From Hymenobacter setariae (GTDB lineage: Bacteria; Bacteroidota; Bacteroidia; Cytophagales; Hymenobacteraceae), in contig NZ_VMRJ01000006.1 of the NCBI RefSeq assembly GCF_007713685.1, forward strand, positions 409,471 to 473,470: a DNA stretch of 64,000 nt, read 5' to 3'. Positions 33,805 through 42,627 of this stretch are shown here, piece by piece. The notes under the pieces were generated by a model, which searched no databases, was not told where the DNA came from, and was given only the letters and a program-made list of their open reading frames with translations. The position numbers and the translations under genes were made by a program. Position 1 is the first letter of the stretch, and each line of letters opens with the position of its first letter.

Positions 33805-34432
33805 TTACTTGCCGCCAAATGAGTAAGTTAAGTATAGCTGAAAGGCACTGTTGCGGACAGCGGCTGAGCTTGATGGGCTTTTTGTATCAATAAAGCCGCC
33901 ATTATAGCGTAGGCCAATACCAGGACCATTGCTAAGCTGGTAGCCAAGGCCCGCCGCATAGCCAAAATCAATTGTCCGGACGCGGTTTTTTAAATCATCT
34001 TCGAAAGTTCCAGCGCTTTGTCCACCAGAGATTTCCTGCTTCTGCTTGGCCGCTACCAAGAATCCTATTTGCGGCCCAAGCTCGAAAAATAAGCCACCTG
34101 CATTAACACGCGCTAGCACCGGCACATCAATGTAATGCAGCCGAGAGGTGAGCTCACCAGAATAGCCACCAAGAGGACCTTCGCTCTTAGTACCCTTCAT
34201 CGAATAAAGCACTTCAGGCTGAATCGAGAAAGCATCGTTAAGGGCAAAATTTGCGAATAACCCTCCATGAAAGCCAAACAGGTTCTTTACATTGCTGCCA
34301 ACGCCATCACCGGTTACATTAGTAAGAGAAGCCCCCGCTTTAATACCGAAGCTAGTTGTTTGGGCTTGTGCTAATGATACTGAACCAGTAAGTAGGCTTA
34401 GCAGTAGTAGGCTCTGTAGTTAATGGCTTCAA
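33805..34432 (-). pseudogene. PorT-like barrel (paralogue 2) with a +1 frameshift in its signal peptide
   Basis: The frame coding QPEVLYSMKG, LHYIDVPVLARVN, FFELGPQIGFL and GIGLRYNGGF continues upstream without stops through FGFHGGLFANFA and GIKAGASLTNVTG to a signal-peptide core (LLLLSLLTGSVSLAQAQ), then meets TAA with no start codon. Removing one A near 34420 joins it to a TTG at 34432 and gives MKPLLQSLLLLSLLTG, a complete signal peptide and a 208-residue protein, the same size as its neighbours (205 and 209). So the gene is whole except for one extra base. It could be a real inactivation, a phase-variable site or a sequencing error. The only intact Met-started frame is 33805-34212. Confidence 0.75.
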
Positions 34433-34461
34433 TACTTAAAAAAACAAATGCCTAAGTGGCT

Positions 34462-34508
34462 ATAAACGCAAAACCCGGTTCCTAATAGAAACCGGGTTTT
34501 GCGTTTAT
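34462..34508 (-). terminator. terminator of barrel paralogue 3
   Basis: 19-bp perfect stem (34462-34480 with 34490-34508, core AAAACCCGGTT), 9-nt loop, with T-rich DNA further on along the minus strand (34436-34445). Confidence 0.88.
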
Positions 34509-34527
34509 AACTTAAAGAGCGCTAATA

Positions 34528-35157
34528 CTACTTACCACCGAAGAGGTAACCAGCTTGGAACTGGAACACCGAGTTGTGAACGTTCGGGGTAGCATTCTTA
34601 TATACTTGCGAGAAGTCGCCGGTGTAGCGCAGGCCAAGCTGCAGGCCGCTCGTGATTTGGTAACCTAGGCCACCTACGTAGCCGATTACTACTTTATTCA
34701 GTGCATCGGTGCTGGTGTAGCGCGAGCCCGAGATTTCTTTACCGCTGCCGTCTTCGTTGAAAGTACGCTGGTGCAGTACGAAGCTACCCTGCGGGCCAAG
34801 CTCTACGAAGAAGCCTTTGCCATCTTCGCCAATGTTATAGCGGAACATGATAGGCACATCCAGATAGCCGAGCGTATTCTTCAGCGTGCTGTTGGTAGTG
34901 CCGTAGGCTACGTTATCAACCGAAGAGCCTTTCTGCGAATATAGAAGTTCAGGCTGGATAGAGAAGTTATCCGAAACACCGAAGTTTACATACGGACCAG
35001 CAGCGAATCCAGCTTTGTATTCCGAACCCTTCGATGCAGAGCCCGAGAAAGTCGAAAGATTAAAGCCGCCCTTCAGACCTACTTTGATACCAGTTTGAGC
35101 ATTAGCAGCGCCGGCAACACCAGCGATAAGAGCGAGAGAGAGGATGGTTTTTTTCAT
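34528..35157 (-). CDS. PorT-like small outer-membrane beta-barrel protein (paralogue 3)
   Basis: 209 residues with signal peptide MKKTILSLALIAGVAGAANAQ. It shares with its two neighbours GLKGGFNLSTF, FAAGPYVNFGV, IQPELLYSQKGS, LGYLDVPIMFRYN, FFVELGPQGSFVL, GLQLGLRYTGDF and the terminal FQAGYLFGGK. Predicted 8-10 stranded barrel at the outer membrane, role unknown. It uses more common codons and has fewer CTAG sites than its neighbours, which may reflect high expression. Confidence 0.88.
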   Translation of the reverse strand: MKKTILSLALIAGVAGAANAQTGIKVGLKGGFNLSTFSGSASKGSEYKAGFAAGPYVNFGVSDNFSIQPELLYSQKGSSVDNVAYGTTNSTLKNTLGYLDVPIMFRYNIGEDGKGFFVELGPQGSFVLHQRTFNEDGSGKEISGSRYTSTDALNKVVIGYVGGLGYQITSGLQLGLRYTGDFSQVYKNATPNVHNSVFQFQAGYLFGGK

Positions 35158-35324
35158 GGCTGAAAAAATGGTGAGATAAGCCCGGCCGCTTAGATAGCTA
35201 AAGTAAATAAGGATGTGAACTAGACCGGAAATGCGCCTTATACTAAGCCAGGATGGGATAGGGTTACAGTTTGAAATAAATTTAGTTTCTTTCTGAATAG
35301 ACTGCTTCAGTAGCAGCAGCGATG

Positions 35325-35332
35325 TACTTTTG
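35325..35332 (+). promoter_or_regulatory. -7 box overlapping the first ATG of the PagL-like frame
   Basis: TACTTTTG is an exact TAnnTTTG match located inside the codons right after the ATG at 35322. If used, transcription would start near 35338 and the ATG at 35355 would be the true start. No TTG is seen at the -33 distance. Confidence 0.4.
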
Positions 35333-35354
35333 GAACTGGTTTGCTGCCAGCTTT

Positions 35355-36548
35355 ATGCCTCTTGTCGGGTCGAGACTAGGTTCTGGGAAATATTTATTAG
35401 GTGCTGTCGGCATTTTTGCCGGTAGCTGTAGCGTAGCGCAGCTAGCAGCGGCCCAAGCAGTGCACCCCGTTACGCAGGCTATGTACGACTCGGCCGCGAT
35501 GCAAGCCGCCCGGCCGCCGCTAGTAGTGGGCGCCTATGCGCAAGGCAGTTTCATTCTAAAGCATACGGCCGCTGTTAATCATTTAGCTGCTTCGCATCCT
35601 ACTGGCTTTGAGCTAAATGTGCAGCGCCAAACAACGGGTGCCGCCGCTTGGCATGGCTGGTATAAGTATCCGAAAGCAGGGCTGGCACTGGTGTACTACG
35701 ATTACCACAACCCTGCATTAGGCCAGAGCTATGCCGCGACAGTGTACTTAAGTAAATCGTTTTTGCGCACGCAACGGCAGGACCTAAGCTTCCGGCTAGG
35801 TACGGGGCTAGCATGGTTTACTAGTCCCTTCGACTTACAAACAAACCGCAAAAACGTCATCGTTAGCTCGTCGCTAAATGCGACGCTGCAGCTACGGCTT
35901 GAGTATGATTATGCCCTGACGCCGCACCTAGGGCTGCTACTGGGCGTGGCGCTCAACCACTACTCCAATGGCGCCACCACCAAGCCTAATTTTGGAATAA
36001 ATCTGCCATCGGTGGTGCTGGGACTAAATTACCACCAGCAGCGCCCAGCATCTACGCTACCCTATCTGGCGCCGGCTCCTGCTGATGTGAAAACTAACTT
36101 CTTGCTAGTCAGTACTAGCCTAGGATATAAGCAACGGGAGCTAGGCATATACGAAAAGTATTTGGTAAACTCCTTGACCATAGCTGCCGGCCGGCGTGTG
36201 AACCGCAAAAGCAACTTGTTAGTAGGCCTAGAGGGTTTCTACGACCGTTCACTGCTAGCCGCGCAAAAAGACACTGCGCGCAACCAGGCGCAGCTGGTAG
36301 ATGTAAAGAAAGCGGGGATTTTTCTAGGGCACGAGCTGCTATTTGGTCGTCTCGCCTTTGTGTCGCACCTAGGTTTTTACGTGTATAATCCCTACAAGTC
36401 AAACGGATTTTATTACGAGCGACTGGGATTACGGTATCAGTTTACAAACGTCGTATTCGGCGCAGTAGACTTAAAAATACACCGTGGTACGGCCGATGTT
36501 ATCGAGTTTAAAGTAGGGGCTAAGCTGGCGCGCCGACCAACGATTTAA
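35355..36548 (+). CDS. PagL-like acyloxyacyl hydrolase / lipid A deacylase family protein
   Basis: 397 residues from the ATG at 35355 (start discussed with the -7 box at 35325; the frame also has an ATG at 35322). The N terminus is a signal peptide (KYLLGAVGIFAGSCSVAQLAAAQA). The rest is a barrel with GLLLGVALNHYSNGATTKPNFGIN, whose His-x-Ser-Asn resembles the His/Ser active-site motif of the PagL lipid A 3-O-deacylase family. PagL itself is much smaller (about 150 residues after processing), but long Bacteroidota members exist. It would trim lipid A in the outer membrane. Activity is inferred from the motif. Confidence 0.75.
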   Translation: MPLVGSRLGSGKYLLGAVGIFAGSCSVAQLAAAQAVHPVTQAMYDSAAMQAARPPLVVGAYAQGSFILKHTAAVNHLAASHPTGFELNVQRQTTGAAAWHGWYKYPKAGLALVYYDYHNPALGQSYAATVYLSKSFLRTQRQDLSFRLGTGLAWFTSPFDLQTNRKNVIVSSSLNATLQLRLEYDYALTPHLGLLLGVALNHYSNGATTKPNFGINLPSVVLGLNYHQQRPASTLPYLAPAPADVKTNFLLVSTSLGYKQRELGIYEKYLVNSLTIAAGRRVNRKSNLLVGLEGFYDRSLLAAQKDTARNQAQLVDVKKAGIFLGHELLFGRLAFVSHLGFYVYNPYKSNGFYYERLGLRYQFTNVVFGAVDLKIHRGTADVIEFKVGAKLARRPTI

Positions 36549-36612
36549 ATCAAATTGCTGGCACTATTGCAACACATGCTAGCAATTACACCGGCGCGAT
36601 GGCAGCAGGCAG

Positions 36613-37650
36613 CTACGACGACACTAGTGCCCGATTTATTTGCTTTATCAATCCTGGTCCTTCATAAATAAAGCCTGTGTAAAGCTGCACTAGCGTAGCC
36701 CCAGCTGCTAATTTTTCCAGCGCATCCTGCGCCGAGTGAATGCCACCCGCCCCAATGATAGGCAATGAGCCCTGGCTACGCCGATGCAAGTAGCGAATAA
36801 CTTCGGTAGCCCGCTCCCGCAAGGGCCGCCCGCTAAGGCCCCCGGCGCCGTAGCTGGCCACGGTGGTAGCGGCTGTGCGCAGCGTTTCGGGTCGGGCAAT
36901 AGTGGTGTTGGTGGCGACCAAGCCGCTAAGCTGCGTTTCGCGAGCTATGTCGAGAATATCATCGAGCTGAGCATCGGTGAGGTCGGGGGCGATTTTAAGC
37001 AGGAGCGGGCGCGGCTTTGGGCGTGCTTGGTTACGAGCCTGCACTTGCTGCAAAAGCTTGATAAGCGGCTCTTTATCCTGAAGCTCGCGTAGGCCAGGCG
37101 TATTAGGTGAACTCACATTCACCACGAAGTAGTCAACTACTTCGGCCAGCGCTTCGAAGGCAGCAACGTAGTCATCACCAGCCTGCTCGTTAGGTGTGTC
37201 TTTGTTCTTGCCAATGTTGCCGCCAATAATAAGCTGGCGGTTGTGGCGGCGGCGTAGGCGCTTGGCAGCAGCGGCAGCGCCCTCATTATTAAAGCCCATG
37301 CGGTTGAGAAGGGCTTCATCTTGTGGCAGCCGAAACAGGCGCGGTGTGGGGTTGCCGGGTTGCGGCCTAGGTGTCACAGTACCAATCTCGATGAAGCCAA
37401 AACCCATCGTGGCTAGCTCATCGGTAAGCAGGGCGTTTTTATCGAAACCAGCTGCCAAGCCTACTGGATTTGGAAATTTCAGACCAAATACTTCGCGCTC
37501 TAGGCTAGGGTGGCGATAGTCGTAAAGGGCGCGTAGCAAGGCCGTAGTGCCCGGCACGTGACCTAGGCGCTTCACATTATCAAAAATGAAATGGTGGGCG
37601 CGCTCGGCGTCGAGCTTAAAGAGCAGAGGCTTGGCAAATTGCTTATACAC
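36613..37650 (-). CDS. pyrD: Dihydroorotate dehydrogenase (quinone)
   Basis: 345 residues, start GTG at 37650. Class 2 enzyme: membrane-associating N-terminal helices (YKQFAKPLLFKLDAERAHHFIF), then FGLKFPNPVGLAAGFDKN, GFIEIGTVTPRPQPGNPTPRLFRL, LINRMGFNNEG-like LLNRMGFNNEGA, VNVSSPNTPGLRELQ with the catalytic Ser, and the FMN-binding ends GGLSGRPLRE and IIGAGGIHSAQDALEK. It oxidises dihydroorotate to orotate, passing electrons to quinone. It starts 11 nt after the comM-like gene and is likely co-transcribed with it. Confidence 0.97.
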   Translation of the reverse strand: MYKQFAKPLLFKLDAERAHHFIFDNVKRLGHVPGTTALLRALYDYRHPSLEREVFGLKFPNPVGLAAGFDKNALLTDELATMGFGFIEIGTVTPRPQPGNPTPRLFRLPQDEALLNRMGFNNEGAAAAAKRLRRRHNRQLIIGGNIGKNKDTPNEQAGDDYVAAFEALAEVVDYFVVNVSSPNTPGLRELQDKEPLIKLLQQVQARNQARPKPRPLLLKIAPDLTDAQLDDILDIARETQLSGLVATNTTIARPETLRTAATTVASYGAGGLSGRPLRERATEVIRYLHRRSQGSLPIIGAGGIHSAQDALEKLAAGATLVQLYTGFIYEGPGLIKQINRALVSS

Positions 37651-37661
37651 AATACTATAAT

Positions 37662-39200
37662 TTAACCCGCCCAGCCTTCGCGGTCCAGCGAGCGGTACTG
37701 AATAGCTTCAGCCAAATGCTGAATCTGAATATCGTCGGTGCCCGCAAGGTCGGCAATAGTGCGGGCCACTTTCAGGATGCGGTCGTAGGCACGGGCGCTC
37801 AAGCCGAGGCGCTCCATTGCCGTTTTGAGCAGCAATCGGCCTGCGTCGCTAATCTGGCAGATATCTTTTACCATCTGCGAGGGCATCATGGCGTTAGAAT
37901 GCACCTCGCTATAGGCCGCGAAGCGTTGCGACTGCACCTCGCGCGCTTTCTCCACGCGCTGCTGAATGTCGTGGCTGGTTTCGGCGCGGCGCGTTTCTGT
38001 CATCTGGTCGAAGGTAACGGGCGTCACCTCCACGTGCAGGTCAATGCGGTCGAGCAACGGCCCCGATACTTTATTTAAATACTTTTGTACCACGCCAGGG
38101 CCACACACACATTCCTTGTCCGGGTGATTATAATAGCCACAGGGACAAGGGTTCATGCTCGCAATGAGCATAAAATTAGCCGGGAAATCAATGCTGACTT
38201 TGGCCCTCGAAATCGTGACGCGGCGCTCTTCCAGCGGTTGGCGCATCACCTCTAGCACGGTGCGCTTAAACTCAGGCAACTCGTCTAGGAAAAGCACGCC
38301 ATTGTGCGAAAGGGAAATCTCACCGGGCTGCGGATTGCCGCCGCCACCTACCAGCGCTACATCCGAAATAGTGTGGTGCGGTGCACGGAAGGGGCGTTGG
38401 TTCAACAAACCCTGGCCGGTGCCGAGCTTGCCCGCTACCGAATGAATCTTAGTAGTCTCGAGCGCCTCTAGCATATTCAGGGGCGGCAAAATGGTAGGCA
38501 GGCGCTTGGCCAACATGGTTTTGCCGGCGCCGGGCGGGCCTATCATGATGACGTTGTGGCCGCCCGCGGCAGCTATTTCAAGCGCCCGTTTGATATTTTC
38601 CTGACCTTGCACGTCAGCAAAGTCAGCGGCGTACTGATTGGCCGTGTGCTGAAAAATGTCGCGTGTGTCAATGCGAACGGGCTCTATGACTTCGCGGCCT
38701 TCAAAGAAGTCGATGGCCTGCTGCATAGTACCCACCGGAATCACATCGAGATTATTGACGATGGCTGCTTCCTGAGCATTTTCCTTGGGCAGAATAATGC
38801 CTTTGAAGCCCTCCTTGCGCGCCTGAATGGCAATGGGCAGCACACCTTTGATGGGCCGTAGCATGCCATCGAGGGCCATTTCGCCCATGATAACATAGTC
38901 GCCGAGCTGCTCGGTGTGTAACTGCTGCGACGCGTGCAGGATACCTAGGGCAATGGGCAAGTCATATGCCGCACCTTCCTTTCGAATATCGGCCGGCGCC
39001 ATGTTCACGACCACTTTGGTGCGCGGCATGCGGTAGCCCCGTAGTTTCAGCGCCGACTCGATGCGCTGCTGGCTTTCCTTGATAGCATTATCGGGCAGGC
39101 CTACTACATAGAAGTTCGTCCCGGCCGATACTAATACTTCGATGGTGATAGTGTAGGCATTGACGCCCTGCACCGCCGAGCCGAAAACCTTAGTTAACAT
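37662..39200 (-). CDS. YifB/ComM family AAA+ ATPase
   Basis: 512 residues from the ATG at 39200. N-terminal Lon-like ATPase-associated fold (MLTKVFGSAVQGVNAYTITIEV), then the Mg-chelatase-type AAA+ core: Walker A IGPPGAGKTMLAKRLP, Walker B VLFLDELPEF, Cys cluster CPCGYYNHPDKECVCGPG, sensor and arginine region LLDRIDLHVEV, and a C-terminal helical domain. ComM of other bacteria is a hexameric helicase that extends DNA branches during natural transformation. The same function is likely but unproven here. Another gene in the window (HhH-barrel, 3618-5798) could also relate to DNA uptake. Confidence 0.92.
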   Translation of the reverse strand: MLTKVFGSAVQGVNAYTITIEVLVSAGTNFYVVGLPDNAIKESQQRIESALKLRGYRMPRTKVVVNMAPADIRKEGAAYDLPIALGILHASQQLHTEQLGDYVIMGEMALDGMLRPIKGVLPIAIQARKEGFKGIILPKENAQEAAIVNNLDVIPVGTMQQAIDFFEGREVIEPVRIDTRDIFQHTANQYAADFADVQGQENIKRALEIAAAGGHNVIMIGPPGAGKTMLAKRLPTILPPLNMLEALETTKIHSVAGKLGTGQGLLNQRPFRAPHHTISDVALVGGGGNPQPGEISLSHNGVLFLDELPEFKRTVLEVMRQPLEERRVTISRAKVSIDFPANFMLIASMNPCPCGYYNHPDKECVCGPGVVQKYLNKVSGPLLDRIDLHVEVTPVTFDQMTETRRAETSHDIQQRVEKAREVQSQRFAAYSEVHSNAMMPSQMVKDICQISDAGRLLLKTAMERLGLSARAYDRILKVARTIADLAGTDDIQIQHLAEAIQYRSLDREGWAG

Positions 39201-39238
39201 AGAACACAAATAATGAAGATTCTAGCCTATATCGCGGA

Positions 39239-39257
39239 TAAGCTTGCGGCGCAAGCT
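39239..39257. repeat. short palindrome GCTTGCGGCGCAAGC, copy 1
   Basis: Perfect 7-bp arms (AGCTTGC/GCAAGCT) around GGC, in the spacer upstream of the comM-like gene. An identical 15-nt core recurs at 42628-42642. Confidence 0.6.
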
Positions 39258-39338
39258 GTCTAGCGTCGGTATCTGCTGAGAAGCTGTTTATAGAATAGAT
39301 TGATAAATAGAATAAGCAAAGAAGTCGTTACCGCTTGG

Positions 39339-39941
39339 CTAAGCAAACATGAGCTTCTCTATCAGTAGTATCATAATATGAATGGCCTTGATATGCACCT
39401 CTTGGATGCGGTCGGCAAAGCCGAAGTGCGGAACTCGGATTTCAACATCGCTGAGGTCGGCTAGCTTGCCACCATTCTTGCCGGTGAGGCTTACTACTTG
39501 CATGCCAGCAGCTTTGGCCGCTTCCACCGCGTTGAGCACGTTGGGCGAGTTGCCGCTGGTGCTAATGGCAAGTAGCACATCGCCGGGCCGACCTAGGGCC
39601 TGCACAAAGCGGCTGAACACAAATTCGAACCCGTAGTCGTTGGCCACGCAGGTCATGTGCGAAGCTTCGGTGAGGGCGATGGCTGCCAGCGCGGGGCGGT
39701 CTTGGCGGTAGCGGCCGCTGAGCTCTTCGGCAAAATGCTGGGCATCGCAGAGGCTGCCCCCATTGCCACAAGTTAGGATTTTGCCGCCGTTGCGCAAGCT
39801 GTTCACCATTAGCTTAGCCGCCTGCGTAATGCACGCTAGGTTAGCTTCATTGGTCAAAAACTGGTCGAGAACGGTGCGGGCTTCGCTCAATTCGGCCCGA
39901 ACGAGGCTAGTGAGCAGGGTAGGGGTAGTGACGTCGGACAC
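39339..39941 (-). CDS. gmhA: Phosphoheptose isomerase (SIS domain)
   Basis: 200 residues, GTG start at 39941. A SIS sugar-isomerase fold: GKILTCGNGGSLCDAQHFAEELSGRYRQDRPALAAIAL is the GmhA signature with the substrate-binding Ser/Asn and catalytic Glu/His region, then ISTSGNSPNVLNAVEAAK and VSLTGKNGGKLADLSDVEIRVP. It turns sedoheptulose 7-phosphate into D-glycero-manno-heptose 7-phosphate, the first step to ADP-heptose used in surface glycans. Last gene of a minus-strand unit with two small membrane proteins and an MsbA-like exporter, so it likely serves envelope glycolipid assembly. Confidence 0.92.
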   Translation of the reverse strand: MSDVTTPTLLTSLVRAELSEARTVLDQFLTNEANLACITQAAKLMVNSLRNGGKILTCGNGGSLCDAQHFAEELSGRYRQDRPALAAIALTEASHMTCVANDYGFEFVFSRFVQALGRPGDVLLAISTSGNSPNVLNAVEAAKAAGMQVVSLTGKNGGKLADLSDVEIRVPHFGFADRIQEVHIKAIHIMILLIEKLMFA

Positions 39942-39950
39942 GAATAAAAA

Positions 39951-40361
39951 TTAGTATGTAGGCGGGGTAGTGGTAGACCCCTGAGGAGCAGTTTGGTCGC
40001 GCTCGGCCGCCGAGGCCGCCGTGGGGTAAGACACCGCCGGAGCGGCAGGAATAGAGGATTGAGTGGTAGGCTGGTGTACGTCGTATAACTTAGCTTTCAG
40101 CTCATTGATTTTGCTGTCTTGCTGGGCCACCGTGCGGCGCAGCACGCTGCTGTCGATATTCTCGGCTATCAGTTGCAGGGCTAGTACGACGACACCAATG
40201 AAAGAAAGCACGTAGAAAAAGTTGCGCTCATTTTCGGTGGGCGACACGCCAGAGCCTAGCTCGGCTACGTTGGTGCGCACGGCTGGCAGCAGCAAAAAGA
40301 GCAGCGCTAGTAGCAAATACACCATCACAGCGACGGTAACGATACGTTTGAGAGCGAGCAT
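39951..40361 (-). CDS. Small two-span membrane protein with coiled coil
   Basis: 136 residues, unrecognised. Two hydrophobic spans (VTVAVMVYLLLALLFLLLP and NFFYVLSFIGVVVLALQLI) are followed by a short coiled-coil-like helix (RRTVAQQDSKINELKAKL) and a Pro/Ser/Thr-rich tail. It ends 9 nt before gmhA and follows another small membrane gene by 78 nt. The layout suggests a scaffold or accessory subunit for the neighbouring exporter or glycan enzyme, but this is inference from position only. Confidence 0.7.
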   Translation of the reverse strand: MLALKRIVTVAVMVYLLLALLFLLLPAVRTNVAELGSGVSPTENERNFFYVLSFIGVVVLALQLIAENIDSSVLRRTVAQQDSKINELKAKLYDVHQPTTQSSIPAAPAVSYPTAASAAERDQTAPQGSTTTPPTY

Positions 40362-40439
40362 AAATCGGGGAGAAAAAGAGTGGAAGGTAATGCGTCAGCA
40401 CGACCTTCTACGGATTAGCTGCACAGTTTGCTACGTTAC

Positions 40440-40691
40440 CTAATTTACCGATGCCGTATCGGTAGCGGCCACTGTAGAATCGGCCAAAATTACGGGGGTG
40501 CCCGCCGCGCGCTGCTTTTCTTGGTCGGCTTTAATGGCCTCCACGAGGGCTTTGCTACGGGCTTGCGCGTTTGCCATGTGCTCTTCAGCGGCAGAAGGCT
40601 GCTGGCTGCGGTAATATTTATACCCAATGCGCAAGCCTAGCATCAGCAAGATAAGAAAACCGAACCAGCGGGAGGTTTTGGAGCTAAACAT
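40440..40691 (-). CDS. Very small single-span membrane protein
   Basis: 83 residues. One N-terminal span (WFGFLILLMLGLRIGYKYY), then a charged helix (AAEEHMANAQARSKALVEAIKADQEKQRA) and a short polar end. No family recognised. It lies 45 nt downstream of the ABC exporter gene and upstream of a second small membrane gene. Its size is below many annotation cut-offs, but frame, orientation and codon use match its neighbours. Confidence 0.6.
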   Translation of the reverse strand: MFSSKTSRWFGFLILLMLGLRIGYKYYRSQQPSAAEEHMANAQARSKALVEAIKADQEKQRAAGTPVILADSTVAATDTASVN

Positions 40692-40736
40692 ACGAGTGGA
40701 AATGAGCAGGAGAAGAAGCGCTATGGCCTGCCAAAG

Positions 40737-42581
40737 CTACACCAGCGCCGCGTTGGTTTGCAGTTGGCTGAGGCGCTGATAGAGGCCACCCGCGTGGCGT
40801 AGCAGTTCGTCGTGGGTGCCGCGCTCTACAATGCGGCCGTGCTGCAGCACTACTATTTCGTCGGCGTGGCGCACCGTGCTGAGGCGGTGGGCAATAACCA
40901 GCGACGTGCGCGAGGCCATGAGGCGCGTCAGAGCTTCTTGCACTAGCTTCTCACTTTCGGTGTCCAGCGCCGACGTGGCTTCGTCGAGAATGAGAATAGG
41001 AGGATTGCGCAAGATGGCGCGCGCAATGCTCAGGCGCTGCCGCTGGCCACCGCTTAACCGCCCGCCGCGGTCACCTATCATGGTCTGGTAGCCATCGGTG
41101 CTCTGCATAATGAAGTCGTGGGCATTAGCTGTTTTGGCTGCTGCTATTACTTCTTCCTCCGTGGCTTCGGTGTTAAACTTGATGTTGTTGTAAATCGTGT
41201 CGTTAAATAGAATGCTTTCCTGCGTCACGATGCCCATTTGGGCGCGCACCGAATGCAGCGTGCAGTCGCGGATATCGTAGCCATCGATGAGCACCTGGCC
41301 CGCCGAAGGGTCATAAAAGCGAGGTAGCAGGTCGGCCAGCGTGCTTTTGCCGCCGCCACTGGGGCCTACGAGGGCTATCGTCTGGCCTTTCTTAATAGTG
41401 AGGTTGAGGTCGTAGAGCACTGGCTTTTCACCGTAGGTGAAGGTCACGTCACGTAGCTCTATTTGCCTTTCAAAATTGGGTAGTACCTCGGCATCGGGCC
41501 GGTCGCGAATGGCTGGCTCGGTATCAATGACACGCAGCACGCGCTCCCCAGCTACTAGCCCTCGTTGAATATTGCTGAATGCTCCAGAAAGGGCTTTCGC
41601 CGGTGTCAGAATCTGCGAAAACAGAATGATGTAGGTGATAAACGCTGATGCTGATAAGCCTGCTTGCCCACTCAATACTAGCGAGCCACCATAGTACAAT
41701 AGCCCTGCTACCACAGCCACGCCCGCAAACTCGGAGAAAGGCGAAGCCAAATCACGAGTATTATCGATGCTCTGCGTGGTTTGGGCATACTGGTCGTTCT
41801 GCGCCCTAAACTTGTCCAGGATGTAAGCGCGCGCATTGAATCCTTTGATAACCCGAATGCTACCTAGGGTTTCGTCAATGACGGAAAGCATAGAGCCTAG
41901 GGTGCTCTGGCTCAGAGCAGCTTGTCGCCGCAGTCGCTTTGCCACACTGGCAATGATGCCACCCGAAATAGGAAGTAATACCAGGGTGAACACGGTGAGC
42001 CGGGCCGACATACTGAAGAGCAGCACGAAAAACCCAATGATGGTGAGCGGCTCTTTGAACACGGCTGTAAGAGTATTCACCACCGAAATTTCGACCTCGT
42101 GCACATCGTTGGTGAGGCGCGACATCAAGTCGCCCTTGCGTTCGTTGGAGAAGTAGCCTAGCTCTAGGTCGAGAATGCGGTCGTAGAGGGCGCCACGCAG
42201 GTTTTGCACCACACGAGCGCGCACTTTGGTTAGCAGCTTGCCACCTAGGTAGCGAAATACGTTGCTGAAAAATACGGAGGCAATGATAACGCCGCACACG
42301 TAGGCTAGCGCCCCTCGCTTCCCCTTAACTGCCAGTACTTGAGAGAAATAGTAATTGAAAACGTCCTTGATATACTCAATATTCAAGGCGAAATGTGGCA
42401 ATACAGTTGGCGCAGTGGCTGTGTGCGTATCGGTGGTGCCAAAGAGCACGTTGAGCAGCGGAATGACCAGCGTAAAGTTGGCGATACCAAAAAAGATGCC
42501 CAGCACCATGTATACCAAGTACAGCGGCAAGAAGTCGCTGTAGGGCTGGGCAAACTGCAACAGGCGCAAATAAACTTTCAT
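40737..42581 (-). CDS. MsbA-like ABC exporter (fused permease and ATPase)
   Basis: 614 residues. Six-span ABC transmembrane domain (~1-330) followed by a nucleotide-binding domain: Walker A VGPSGGGKSTLADLL, Q-loop GIVTQESILFNDTI, signature LSGGQRQRLSIARA, Walker B ILILDEATSALD, and the H-loop IAHRLSTVR. This is a half-transporter that works as a dimer. Family members flip lipid A core, lipids or drugs; the downstream gmhA favours a glycolipid substrate, but specificity cannot be read from the sequence. First gene of a four-gene minus-strand cluster. Confidence 0.95.
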   Translation of the reverse strand: MKVYLRLLQFAQPYSDFLPLYLVYMVLGIFFGIANFTLVIPLLNVLFGTTDTHTATAPTVLPHFALNIEYIKDVFNYYFSQVLAVKGKRGALAYVCGVIIASVFFSNVFRYLGGKLLTKVRARVVQNLRGALYDRILDLELGYFSNERKGDLMSRLTNDVHEVEISVVNTLTAVFKEPLTIIGFFVLLFSMSARLTVFTLVLLPISGGIIASVAKRLRRQAALSQSTLGSMLSVIDETLGSIRVIKGFNARAYILDKFRAQNDQYAQTTQSIDNTRDLASPFSEFAGVAVVAGLLYYGGSLVLSGQAGLSASAFITYIILFSQILTPAKALSGAFSNIQRGLVAGERVLRVIDTEPAIRDRPDAEVLPNFERQIELRDVTFTYGEKPVLYDLNLTIKKGQTIALVGPSGGGKSTLADLLPRFYDPSAGQVLIDGYDIRDCTLHSVRAQMGIVTQESILFNDTIYNNIKFNTEATEEEVIAAAKTANAHDFIMQSTDGYQTMIGDRGGRLSGGQRQRLSIARAILRNPPILILDEATSALDTESEKLVQEALTRLMASRTSLVIAHRLSTVRHADEIVVLQHGRIVERGTHDELLRHAGGLYQRLSQLQTNAALV

Positions 42582-42627
42582 AAACCGCAGATTTTAACGG
42601 ATTTGTCGGATGTTGCAGAGCAAATAC

